This document shows, one piece after another, positions 8,194 to 15,720 of a stretch of DNA of 64,000 nt (its first letter is position 1; each line of letters begins with the position of its first letter). Origin of the DNA: Modicisalibacter ilicicola DSM 19980 (GTDB lineage: Bacteria > Pseudomonadota > Gammaproteobacteria > Pseudomonadales > Halomonadaceae); the NCBI RefSeq assembly GCF_900128925.1, contig NZ_FQUJ01000004.1:288387-352386 (forward strand). The letters run 5' to 3'. The position numbers were made by a program, and so were the translations under genes. Below the pieces are notes generated by a model, which was given only the letters and a program-made list of their open reading frames with translations, was not told the DNA's origin and ran no database searches.

Positions 8194-8757
8194 ATGGGCG
8201 TGCAGAGTGAGCTGTTCCTGGCCTTCTTTCGTATCGGGATCTTCGGCTTCGGCGGCGGGCCTTCGATGATTCCGCTGGTGCATCAGGAGGTGGTCAAGCG
8301 CCATGCCTGGATGGATGACGACGCCTTCGCCGATGTGCTGGCCATCGGTAACACCCTGCCAGGCCCCATCGCGACCAAGATGGCAGGCTACATCGGCTAT
8401 CGCGTGGGCGGGGCGGCCGGCGCGGTGAATGCCGTGCTGGCCGTGATCGTGCCGGTGATCGTGGTGATGATCGCCTTGCTGGGACTCTATTTGCGCCATG
8501 GTGATCAGCGCTGGGTGCAGGGCATGGGCCAGGGGGTGATCCCGGTGGTGATGATCATGATGGCGCAGCTGACGCTGGACTTCTTCAATAAATCCCGCGC
8601 CGGGCTTGGCTGGATCACGACGCTGATCATGGGCTTGGCGGCGGCAGGACTGATCTACGGGTTGGGCCTTCATCCGGGGTTGGTCATCGGCGCCATTCTG
8701 ATCGCGGCACTGCTGCGCCCCGATCCTGCCAGTCGCAAGGGCGAGGTCGCCAAATGA
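8194..8757 (+). CDS. Short CHR-family (chromate transporter) protein, first of a pair
   Basis: This 187-residue membrane protein is one half of a two-gene CHR transporter. It carries the family's glycine-rich first segment (FGFGGGPSMIPLVHQEVV), the LPGPIATKMAGYIGY motif near residue 53, and four to five hydrophobic segments. Short CHR proteins work as heterodimers and the second half follows at 8754. The ATG at 8194 is used; a GTG two codons earlier overlaps the ggt stop. CHR proteins are named for chromate efflux, but many members have other anionic substrates. The operon context with a GGT-like enzyme and a tricarboxylate-type transporter argues against assuming chromate. Confidence 0.88.
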   Translation: MGVQSELFLAFFRIGIFGFGGGPSMIPLVHQEVVKRHAWMDDDAFADVLAIGNTLPGPIATKMAGYIGYRVGGAAGAVNAVLAVIVPVIVVMIALLGLYLRHGDQRWVQGMGQGVIPVVMIMMAQLTLDFFNKSRAGLGWITTLIMGLAAAGLIYGLGLHPGLVIGAILIAALLRPDPASRKGEVAK

Positions 8758-9284
8758 TCTACTGGCAGCTTTTCCTGGCGTTCTTCATTCCCAATATCGT
8801 CGGCTATGGCGGCGGGCCTGCCATCATTCCCCTGATCGAAAACGAGGTGGTGGGCAAGTACGGCTGGATGAGTCATCAAGGCTTTGCCGAGATCCTGGCG
8901 CTCGGCAATGCCCTGCCCAGCCCGATCGCAACCAAGATGGCGGGCTATATCGGCTACGACGTGGCAGGCGTGGGTGGCGCCCTGATCGCGGTGCTGGCCA
9001 CCGTCGGGCCCTCGCTTCTGCTGATGCTGGCGGCGCTGGGCACCCTGTACCGCTACCGCGATTCGATCAAGGTCAAATCCATGAGCCAGTGGGTGCGCCC
9101 GGTGGTCATGGTGCTCATGGCCTATCTGGCCTGGAGCTTCTTTCATACGGGCCTGGTGACCATCGGGTCGATACACACGCTGGTCATCGGTCTCGTGGCT
9201 GCCATCCTGTTGATGGGAACACGAATTCACCCGGCCCTGGTGGTGTGTTTCGGCCTCGGCTATGGCGCCTTGCTGCTCGGTTGA
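8754..9284 (+). CDS. Short CHR-family (chromate transporter) protein, second of a pair
   Basis: This 176-residue inner-membrane protein is the second half of the CHR pair and overlaps the first by ATGA, so the two are translationally coupled. It repeats the same landmarks in the same order (GYGGGPAIIPLIENEVV, GNALPSPIATKMAGYIGYDVAG). The overall similarity shows an ancient duplication, with the two halves predicted to insert in opposite orientations, as known for short CHR pairs. The substrate is unknown. Confidence 0.88.
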   Translation: MIYWQLFLAFFIPNIVGYGGGPAIIPLIENEVVGKYGWMSHQGFAEILALGNALPSPIATKMAGYIGYDVAGVGGALIAVLATVGPSLLLMLAALGTLYRYRDSIKVKSMSQWVRPVVMVLMAYLAWSFFHTGLVTIGSIHTLVIGLVAAILLMGTRIHPALVVCFGLGYGALLLG

Positions 9285-9417
9285 GGCAAGGCCTCGATGC
9301 ATCCATGTCACGCAATGAAGGGGGGAACCGTTCACCGGAAAAGCCATTGAAAGATCAACGCTTGACTCGATGAAGACGACGTTTCAATTGCAAGATGCTC
9401 AACAAGGACAAGCTGCC

Positions 9418-10416
9418 ATGATCCGCACAATGAAATCTCGTATGTCGTTGCGGACCTCCAGACGCCTGATGGGCTCTCTCGGCTTGCTGTTGGCCGGCTC
9501 CAGCCTGTTCGCGACCGTCGCCCTGGCGCAAGAGGACACCTACCCCGAGAAGCCGGTGGAGTTCATCGTGCCCTGGTCCCCGGGCGGCGGCAGCGACACC
9601 CTGATGCGCCTGGTTTCCAACCATGTCGAGGAGTATCTCGGCGAGCCGATGCCCGTGATCAACATGCCGGGTGTCAGCGGTACCACCGGGCTCAAGGAGC
9701 TGGCCGATCGTGGCGCCGATGGCTATACCGTCGGCCAGGTGCATGAAGGCCTGCTAGTGGCGCATCATACCGATCTGACCAGCCTGAACTGGGACGATTT
9801 CGATCCCGTTGCCGCCATCACCAACTCGCCGCAGTACCTGACCGTGAACGCCGATAGCCCTTGGCAGACGTATCAAGAGTTCATCGACCACGCCAAGGAG
9901 AATCCGGGCGACGTGCGCGTTGGCGTAACCCTGGGCGGCATTCCGCACGTGCACGCGGCGATGATCGAGGACATCGAAGACGTCTCGTTTCGCTATGTCG
10001 GCTTCGAGGGCACCGGTGCGCGCATTCGCGCCCTGGTAGGCGGTCATATCGATGCCGCCATCGGTGACATCGCCTCCAGCGGCGAATTCGTCAAGAACGA
10101 CGACCTGCGCTTCCTGGCCGTGGGAACGCCCGAGCGTCAGGAGGCTACCCCGGATGTGCCGACCTTCAAGGAACTCGGGCGCGAGGCGCTGGAGTTGAGC
10201 ATCGTGCGTGGCGTCGTGGCGCCCGAAGGAACGCCGGACGCACGCATCCAGACGCTGGCTTCGGCCTTTGAACAGTTGAGCAAGGACGACGACTTCATTC
10301 AGGCGGTCAACAATGCCGGCGCCACGGTCAACTTCGAGGGGCCCGAGGCGTTTGCCGACTATCTCGAGCGCACCAATGAGACCGTCGAACGTCTGTCCGG
10401 GAAGCTGGCCAAATGA
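9418..10416 (+). CDS. TctC-family periplasmic binding protein of a tripartite tricarboxylate-type transporter
   Basis: This 332-residue secreted binding protein belongs to the TctC/Bug family. The N-terminus is a basic stretch plus a hydrophobic segment ending VALAQ, a standard Sec signal peptide. The mature protein has the family signatures YPEKPVEFIVPWSPGGGSDTLMR and VSGTTGLKEL, which form the carboxylate-binding loops. The ATG at 9418 is preferred because AAGGA ends 9 nt upstream; an earlier ATG at 9370 has no such site. The gene overlaps tctB by ATGA. Bug proteins bind carboxylates or amino-acid-like ligands; which one cannot be read here. It acts with the TctB and TctA proteins encoded next. 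Confidence 0.92.
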   Translation: MIRTMKSRMSLRTSRRLMGSLGLLLAGSSLFATVALAQEDTYPEKPVEFIVPWSPGGGSDTLMRLVSNHVEEYLGEPMPVINMPGVSGTTGLKELADRGADGYTVGQVHEGLLVAHHTDLTSLNWDDFDPVAAITNSPQYLTVNADSPWQTYQEFIDHAKENPGDVRVGVTLGGIPHVHAAMIEDIEDVSFRYVGFEGTGARIRALVGGHIDAAIGDIASSGEFVKNDDLRFLAVGTPERQEATPDVPTFKELGREALELSIVRGVVAPEGTPDARIQTLASAFEQLSKDDDFIQAVNNAGATVNFEGPEAFADYLERTNETVERLSGKLAK

Positions 10417-10952
10417 GTAGCCCTTCACCCGACCGCTCCTCTTCGGAGGAGCGGTTCACCGAGTCGTCGGGACGCTCGGCACCACTCGCGCACATGATCT
10501 TCAATGCGGCAATGGCCGTGCTGTTCGCCGCGTTGTTCCTGCGGGCCGGTGAGTTGCCATCCTCGATGTGGGAGCCTCTCGGTGCGAGCAGCTTTCCACG
10601 ACTGGTGCTGGCACTCCTGATACTGATCAACCTGGCCATCGTCGCCAAGGAGTGGCGCGCTTTCGCGGCCCGATCCGCTGCCGAGCGCGGCCTGGTGGGG
10701 CGCTGGGCGTGGCGGCATCGCCTGGCCTTTGGCGTGCTGGGGCTGTTCGCGCTGTTCATTTTCGCGGTGCCCTGGCTCGGCTTTGCCTGGGCGGCGCTCG
10801 TGTTTCTGATGCTCGGCCAATGGCTGCTTGGCGCCCGCTCGCTCAAGGGGCTGATCATCGCCCTGGCCGTTGCCCTGGTCTTTTCATTCGGTGTCGAGAC
10901 GCTGTTTCGCGAGGTGTTTGTCATCAGCCTGCCGCGTGGCCTTTTCGGCTAG
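10413..10952 (+). CDS. TctB-family small membrane subunit
   Basis: This 179-residue protein has a polar N-terminal tail of about 30 residues and then four hydrophobic segments (AHMIFNAAMAVLFAALFLRAG, LVLALLILINLAIV, LAFGVLGLFALFIFAVPWLGFAWAALVFLML, LIIALAVALVFSFGV). This is the usual TctB topology. TctB is the poorly conserved small subunit that accompanies TctA, analogous to DctQ. It overlaps tctC by 4 nt and precedes tctA by 24 nt, so the order C-B-A is a standard TTT operon. Confidence 0.9.
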   Translation: MSSPSPDRSSSEERFTESSGRSAPLAHMIFNAAMAVLFAALFLRAGELPSSMWEPLGASSFPRLVLALLILINLAIVAKEWRAFAARSAAERGLVGRWAWRHRLAFGVLGLFALFIFAVPWLGFAWAALVFLMLGQWLLGARSLKGLIIALAVALVFSFGVETLFREVFVISLPRGLFG

Positions 10953-10976
10953 GCAACCGCAAGGAGCCCGGACATT

Positions 10977-12488
10977 ATGGATGCCTTATTTTCCGGTATG
11001 GAGCAGCTTTTCACGCTGGGCACCATGCTGACCATGCTGCTGGGGGTCGTGGCGGGCGTGATTGCCTCGGCGATTCCGGGCTTTACCATTACCATGGCCA
11101 TCGTGCTGACCCTGCCGCTGACCTTCACCTTGCCGCCGCTGCAGGGGATCGCCACCATGCTGGCGGTCTATGTCGGCGGCTATACCGGCGGCCTGATCAG
11201 TGCCGCCTTGCTGGGCATACCCGGTACCCCGTCCTCGGTGGCGACCACCTTCGACGCCTTTCCCATGGCGCGAGCCGGGCAGCCCGGGCGCGCCCTTTCC
11301 CTGGGGGTCTGGGCCTCCTTCTTCGGTGCCCTGATCAGCACCGTCGTGCTGATCATCGCGGCACCGCCGCTGGCCATGATTGCCGTCAAGCTGGGGGCCT
11401 GGGAGTACTTCTCGCTGATCATCTTCGCCATGACGGTGGTCGCGAGCCTGGTGGGCAAGTCGATACTCAAGGGGCTGTTGACGGGGCTTTTGGGACTGTT
11501 CATCGCCACCGTGGGCACCGATCCGATGATGGGCGTTCCCCGTTTCACCTTCGATACGGACCTGCTCGCCAATGGCTTTCCCTTCCTGGTGGTGCTGATC
11601 GGCATCTTTGCCGTCAGCCAGCTTCTGCAGGAAGTCGAGGACGCCGAAGCGGTCAAGCATGGCAAGGCGCTGATACCCGCCAATGTCTCCTTTCGTCCGC
11701 TGGAGGGCCTGCGTGAGGTCCTGATACACCCGGTCAACCTGGTCCGCTCCTCCCTGGTCGGTGTCTTCATCGGTGCAGTGCCCGGCGCCGGCGGCAGCAT
11801 TGCCAACCTGTTGGCCTACGATCAGGCCAAGCGTGCCTCCAAGACATCCGAGACCTTCGGCACCGGAAATCCGGAAGGCGTGGTTGCTTCGGAATCGGGG
11901 AATTCGGCCACCTCCGGCGGTGGCCTGATCCCGATGATCGCGCTGGGCATCCCCGGAAGCGCCGTGGATGCGGTGCTGATGGCGTCGCTGATGGTTCATG
12001 GCATCGGTGTCGGCCCGCGTCTCATCCTCGATCACGGTGATCTGGTCTATGGCATGTTCATGGCCATGCTGGTCGCCGCCTTCATGGTGCTTGCCGTATG
12101 TCTTGTCAGCATGCGGCTTTTCCTGCGGGTGACCGATGTACCCCGCTCGGTGATCGTGCCGGTGGTGCTGGTCTGCTGCGTGGTCGGCGCCTTCGCGCTC
12201 AACAACCGCGTTACCGACATCTACCTGTTGCTCGGGATCGGCATCTTCGGCTACGTGCTCAGCAAGCTCGACTATCCGCTGGCGCCACTGGTGCTGGGGG
12301 TAATCCTGGGGCCCATTGCCGAAACCAACCTGCGCCGGGCGCTGATGTCCGACGAGAACTGGACCCTGTTCTTTACCCGTCCCATCTCCCTGGGCTTGTT
12401 GATATTCGCGGCCATCTCGATCCTGCTGGCCATTCGCCACCACCGGCGCCAGAAGGCATCGAAGGCGATCTACCCTCCCTCGCCATGA
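10977..12488 (+). CDS. TctA-family large permease subunit
   Basis: This 503-residue polytopic permease has the strongly conserved TctA motifs: GVVAGVIASAIPGFTITMAIVL, YVGGYTGGLISAALLGIPGTPSSVATTFDAFPMA, GAVPGAGGSIANLLAYDQAKR, and SGNSATSGGGLIPMIALGIPGSAVDAV. These duplicated glycine/proline-rich loops form the substrate and ion path. AAGGAG lies 10 nt before the ATG. It works with TctB and the periplasmic TctC, presumably driven by a sodium or proton gradient. The operon may start at the ggt-like gene, since the plus-strand genes from 6560 to here are closely spaced except for 133 nt before tctC. Confidence 0.95.
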   Translation: MDALFSGMEQLFTLGTMLTMLLGVVAGVIASAIPGFTITMAIVLTLPLTFTLPPLQGIATMLAVYVGGYTGGLISAALLGIPGTPSSVATTFDAFPMARAGQPGRALSLGVWASFFGALISTVVLIIAAPPLAMIAVKLGAWEYFSLIIFAMTVVASLVGKSILKGLLTGLLGLFIATVGTDPMMGVPRFTFDTDLLANGFPFLVVLIGIFAVSQLLQEVEDAEAVKHGKALIPANVSFRPLEGLREVLIHPVNLVRSSLVGVFIGAVPGAGGSIANLLAYDQAKRASKTSETFGTGNPEGVVASESGNSATSGGGLIPMIALGIPGSAVDAVLMASLMVHGIGVGPRLILDHGDLVYGMFMAMLVAAFMVLAVCLVSMRLFLRVTDVPRSVIVPVVLVCCVVGAFALNNRVTDIYLLLGIGIFGYVLSKLDYPLAPLVLGVILGPIAETNLRRALMSDENWTLFFTRPISLGLLIFAAISILLAIRHHRRQKASKAIYPPSP

Positions 12489-12601
12489 CCCACGAAACAC
12501 GCTCCAAGGCGTCGAGAAAAGGTCACCCCGGGTTCAACCTGTCCGCTGAGCTCGGGGGATTTGCTATCGTGTGACTGTCTTTGTTCGATCGGGATTCGAC
12601 C

Positions 12602-13627
12602 GTGACGCCTGCCAACAGCCAAAGGCTGTCCATCGGCTTCGTTCTGCTGCCGCGCTTCACGATGCTGCCTTTTGCCGGCTTCGTCGATTGCCTGCGCCTG
12701 GCCGCGGATGAAGGCGACATGAGCCGCCAGCTGCGCTGTCACTGGACCTTCATGACCAGCGACGGGGAGGGCGCGCTATCGAGTTGCGGGGCGACCATCA
12801 CCCCCTGCGAGCAATACCAGGACCCGGCGCGTTTCGATTATCTCGTGGTCATCGCCGGGGTGCTCAAGGACAAGGAGATGGTGGATCGCGCCACGATCGA
12901 CTATCTCAAGCGGGCGGATAGGCAAGGCGTGCCGCTGGTAGGGATCTGCACCGGGGTGTTCGCGCTGATCCAGGCCGGCCTGATGCACCAGCGGCGCTGC
13001 TGCGTGAGCTGGTACCACCACGGCGACCTCGTGCGGCGCTTCGGCCAGGTCACCCCGGTATCGGATCGACTCTTCATCGACGACGGCGATCGCCTGACCT
13101 GCGCCGGGGGCATCGCCTCGGCGGATCTGGCCGCCTATCTGGTCGAGCGGCATCTCGGCCGCGCCTGGGCCAAGAAGAGCCTGCACATCATGCTCATCGA
13201 CGAGGCGCGGCAAGGCAATCATCCCCAGCCGCATCCGCTGGTGCTCAACAAGGTCGACAATCGCCAGGTACGGCGCGCCATCGCCATCATCGAGCAGCAC
13301 CTGGGCGAGCTGATCTCCGTCGATGAACTCGCCGACCGGGTGGGGTGTTCCCGGCGGGGGCTCGAACGCAGTTTCCGCGAGTCCCTCGGCGTAAGCCCGC
13401 AGAAGTTTTCTCGCGACCTGCGCCTGCGCTACGGCCTGTGGCTGCTTCATTTCACCAGCAAGAGCATCACCGAGGTCGGCGAACGCTGCGGCTTCTCCGA
13501 TACCGCGCACTTCTCGCGCAACTTCAAGGACACCTTCGGCTACAGCCCCTCGGAGGTCAGGAAGGGCACGGTCGGTTTACAGGAAGACCTGGTCGATCCC
13601 TTCTTTCTGCACATCGGCAAGACCTGA
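12602..13627 (+). CDS. GATase1-AraC transcriptional regulator (GlxA/ArgR/GbdR-like)
   Basis: This 341-residue regulator has an N-terminal DJ-1/PfpI-like (GATase1) ligand-sensing domain (about residues 10-190, VGICTGVFALIQAGLM at the elbow) and a C-terminal AraC-type double helix-turn-helix. The latter reads ISVDELADRVGCSRRGLERSFRESLGVSPQKF and then ITEVGERCGFSDTAHFSRNFKDTFGYSPSEVRK. This architecture is used by GbdR, SouR, CdhR and Pseudomonas ArgR, which sense glycine betaine, dimethylglycine, sarcosine, carnitine or arginine. Its position directly before the sarcosine oxidase genes makes a methylamine or sarcosine ligand likely. The GTG start follows GGGA by 7 nt; a TTG 21 nt earlier is possible. 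TGTCGC repeats at 13678-13712 are its probable binding site. Confidence 0.9.
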   Translation: MTPANSQRLSIGFVLLPRFTMLPFAGFVDCLRLAADEGDMSRQLRCHWTFMTSDGEGALSSCGATITPCEQYQDPARFDYLVVIAGVLKDKEMVDRATIDYLKRADRQGVPLVGICTGVFALIQAGLMHQRRCCVSWYHHGDLVRRFGQVTPVSDRLFIDDGDRLTCAGGIASADLAAYLVERHLGRAWAKKSLHIMLIDEARQGNHPQPHPLVLNKVDNRQVRRAIAIIEQHLGELISVDELADRVGCSRRGLERSFRESLGVSPQKFSRDLRLRYGLWLLHFTSKSITEVGERCGFSDTAHFSRNFKDTFGYSPSEVRKGTVGLQEDLVDPFFLHIGKT

Positions 13628-13677
13628 TCGGGCCATTTGCATTTTCAATGCCTGGAAAAATATAAAAAACAATAACT

Positions 13678-13727
13678 TGTCGCGAGCCTGCTTTTGGCAA
13701 CTATTTTGTCGCATTCATTCAATTCTT
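13678..13727 (+). promoter_or_regulatory. TGTCGC direct repeats upstream of the sox genes
   Basis: TTGTCGC occurs at 13677-13683 and again at 13706-13712, 29 bp apart and on the same strand. The second copy continues as ATTCATTC-AA-TTCTT. From memory, this fits the TGTCGC-N8-AA-N5 half-site described for Pseudomonas ArgR, an AraC regulator with the same GATase1 domain as the adjacent gene. Tandem direct half-sites about three helical turns apart suit an AraC-type activator of the leader and soxB. Confidence 0.5.
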
Positions 13728-13789
13728 GCTCCCGCCCCTCGGTTATTAATTGATGCCTACCCCGGTCCATCAACAACAAGGAGCAGCCC

Positions 13790-13843
13790 ATGGATGCGAC
13801 CCTCGCCTCGACAAGCAACCTTCGCCAGACCGCCATCGCCTAG
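13790..13843 (+). CDS. 17-residue leader ORF before soxB
   Basis: The frame reads [17 protein letters not shown] and stops at TAG. It has AAGGAG 6 nt before the ATG, a better-spaced ribosome site than many real genes here. It ends 23 nt before the soxB ATG, which has its own AGGAG. The peptide has no obvious run of a regulatory amino acid, so classic attenuation is not evident. It may be a translated leader, a translational-coupling device, or a degenerate start of the next gene. No function is claimed. Confidence 0.45.
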   Translation: MDATLASTSNLRQTAIA

Positions 13844-13866
13844 GACAGGTCCATAGGAGAATTCTC

Positions 13867-15117
13867 ATGCAACGCTATTCGGGCTTCGGGCTGGTCAAGC
13901 ATGCACTGAGCCACCACGAGAACTGGCAGCGCCAGTGGCGCAACCCCACGCCGAAGAAGCAGTACGACGTGATCATCGTCGGCGGCGGCGGCCATGGCCT
14001 GGCCACCGCCTACTATCTGGCCAAGAACCACGGCATCAAGAACGTGGCAGTGCTCGAGAAAGGCTGGCTGGGCGGCGGCAATACCGCTCGCAACACCACC
14101 ATCGTGCGCTCCAACTATCTATGGGACGAGGCGGCGCGGCTCTACAACCACTCCCTCGACCTGTGGAAGGGCCTGTCCCAGGAGATCAACTACAACGTGA
14201 TGTTCTCCCAGCGCGGCGTCATGAACCTGGGTCACACCCTGCAGGACATGCGCGACATCCAGCGCCGGGTGCATGCCAATCGCCTGAACGGCATCGACAG
14301 CGAGGTGATCACGCCGGAGCAGATCAAGGAGATCGTGCCGATCATCGACACCTCCAGGCGTGCCCGCTATCCGATCATGGGCGCCTCCTGGCAGAAGAGC
14401 GCCGGTGTGGCGCGGCACGATGCGGTGGCTTGGGGCTATGCCCGGGCGGCGGATTCCCTGGGCGTGGATCTCTTGCAGAACACCGAGGTCACCGGCTTCA
14501 AGATCCGTGACGGCCAGGTGTTCGGCGTGCACACCAACCGCGGCGACATCGAGGCCAGGACCGTGGGCTGCGTGGCCGCGGGCAACTCCGGCGTACTGGC
14601 GAAGATGGCCGGCATCAGGCTGCCCCTGGAGTCGCATCCGTTGCAGGCCCTGGTCTCCGAGCCCCTCAAGCCGATTCTCGACACCGTGGTGATGTCCAAC
14701 CACGTCCACGGCTACATCAGCCAGTCGGACAAGGGTGACCTGGTGATCGGCGCCGGTATCGACGGCTACAACGGCTACGGTCAGCGCGGCAGCTTCTCCA
14801 CCGTGGAGCACACCCTGCAGGCCATCGTCGAGATGTTCCCGATCTTCTCCCGGGTGCGCATGAACCGCCAGTGGGGCGGCATCGTCGATACCTGCCCCGA
14901 CGCCTGTCCGATTCTGTCGAAGACTCGGGTCAAGGGGCTTTACTTCAACTGCGGCTGGGGTACCGGCGGCTTCAAGGCCACCCCGGGCTCGGGGCATGTG
15001 TTCGCCGCGAGTCTCGCCAAGGGCGAGATGCATCCCATCGCCGAGCCGTTCTCCATCGATCGCTTCAATACGGGAGCGCTGGTCGATGAGCACGGTGCCG
15101 CCGGCGTCGCCCACTAG
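13867..15117 (+). CDS. soxB: Sarcosine oxidase beta subunit
   Basis: This 416-residue flavoprotein is the catalytic subunit of heterotetrameric sarcosine oxidase. That enzyme demethylates sarcosine to glycine, passing the methyl group to tetrahydrofolate and electrons to oxygen. It has a DAO-family dinucleotide fold ([20 protein letters not shown], residues about 33-53), the [16 protein letters not shown] signature, and [13 protein letters not shown]. The His near residue 184 in this last motif corresponds to the position that carries covalent FMN in characterised beta subunits. AGGAG lies upstream of the ATG; a longer frame exists but lacks support. A 133-bp inverted-repeat element separates it from soxD, which is unusual because these genes are normally tightly packed. 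Confidence 0.96.
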   Translation: MQRYSGFGLVKHALSHHENWQRQWRNPTPKKQYDVIIVGGGGHGLATAYYLAKNHGIKNVAVLEKGWLGGGNTARNTTIVRSNYLWDEAARLYNHSLDLWKGLSQEINYNVMFSQRGVMNLGHTLQDMRDIQRRVHANRLNGIDSEVITPEQIKEIVPIIDTSRRARYPIMGASWQKSAGVARHDAVAWGYARAADSLGVDLLQNTEVTGFKIRDGQVFGVHTNRGDIEARTVGCVAAGNSGVLAKMAGIRLPLESHPLQALVSEPLKPILDTVVMSNHVHGYISQSDKGDLVIGAGIDGYNGYGQRGSFSTVEHTLQAIVEMFPIFSRVRMNRQWGGIVDTCPDACPILSKTRVKGLYFNCGWGTGGFKATPGSGHVFAASLAKGEMHPIAEPFSIDRFNTGALVDEHGAAGVAH

Positions 15118-15120
15118 GTA

Positions 15121-15253
15121 CTGACGAAAACGGTCTGCGCTCGACAATACGGCGTTAAAAAATGGCTCAATATGCTCATTTACGCACCTGTAAACTCCGC
15201 TATTTCGCCATTTTTTGCCTTGTCTTGCCATCGCTCGACGAGTTTTCGTTCAG
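15121..15253. repeat. Imperfect long inverted repeat between soxB and soxD
   Basis: The left end CTGACGAAAAC and the right end read on the opposite strand CTGAACGAAAAC match. The symmetry continues inward through CTCGA/TCGAGCG and TTAAAAAATGGC/CAAAAAATGGC, giving a hairpin of about 130 nt. There is no open frame. It resembles intergenic palindromic repeats (MITE- or REP-like) seen in other marine gammaproteobacteria. It begins 3 nt after the soxB stop, so it will form a large RNA structure inside the sox transcript. Confidence 0.7.
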
Positions 15254-15318
15254 CACCTGGTAGCCATAGCAGCGCAGAAAAACTATTCACTTTCATCCGA
15301 GTGATGGAGGAATAAAAA

Positions 15319-15720
15319 ATGTTCTACATTCATTGCCCTTACTGCGACGAGCATCGCGAGGAAGAAGAATTCCACCCCAAGGGCCAGGCGCATATCGTCC
15401 GTCCGGCGGACCCAGAGAACTGCACGGACGAGGAGTGGGGCGACTATCTTTTCTTCCGCGACAATCCGCGCGGCATCCACCACGAGCTGTGGGTGCATGC
15501 ACTCGGCTGCCGAAAGTTCTTCAATATCACCCGCAATACGGTGACCTACGAGATTTACGAGACCTACAAGGTCGGTGAGCAGCCGTCGGTGACCGCCGAG
15601 CGCCTTGCCGCCAAGGAAAAACAGTCCGGTGTCCAGGTCGCCGATGGCGGCTGGCAAACCGTCGGTGCCCGGCCCGAATCCCTTGACCTGAATGCGTCGA
15701 ATGAGGAGGAACGGGCATGA
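15319..15720 (+). CDS. soxD: Sarcosine oxidase delta subunit
   Basis: This protein of 133 residues is the small zinc-binding subunit of the heterotetrameric enzyme. The N-terminus carries CPYCDEHREEEEF, and His plus a later Cys (HELWVHALGCRKFF) complete the predicted zinc site, as in known delta subunits. GGAGG lies 8 nt before the ATG. The stop overlaps the soxA start (ATGA), showing translational coupling. The last 35 residues are polar and poorly conserved, making this slightly longer than the usual 90-110 residues. Confidence 0.95.
   Translation: MFYIHCPYCDEHREEEEFHPKGQAHIVRPADPENCTDEEWGDYLFFRDNPRGIHHELWVHALGCRKFFNITRNTVTYEIYETYKVGEQPSVTAERLAAKEKQSGVQVADGGWQTVGARPESLDLNASNEEERA

Noticed and set aside
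8194..9284. Calling the CHR pair chrA with chromate resistance
   Set aside because: The family includes carriers of other anions and there is no chrB or sulfate/chromate context; only the family name is justified.
13628..13866. Glycine riboswitch before the sox operon
   Set aside because: The tandem aptamer cores are not visible; the leader is short and holds a small ORF and TGTCGC repeats instead.
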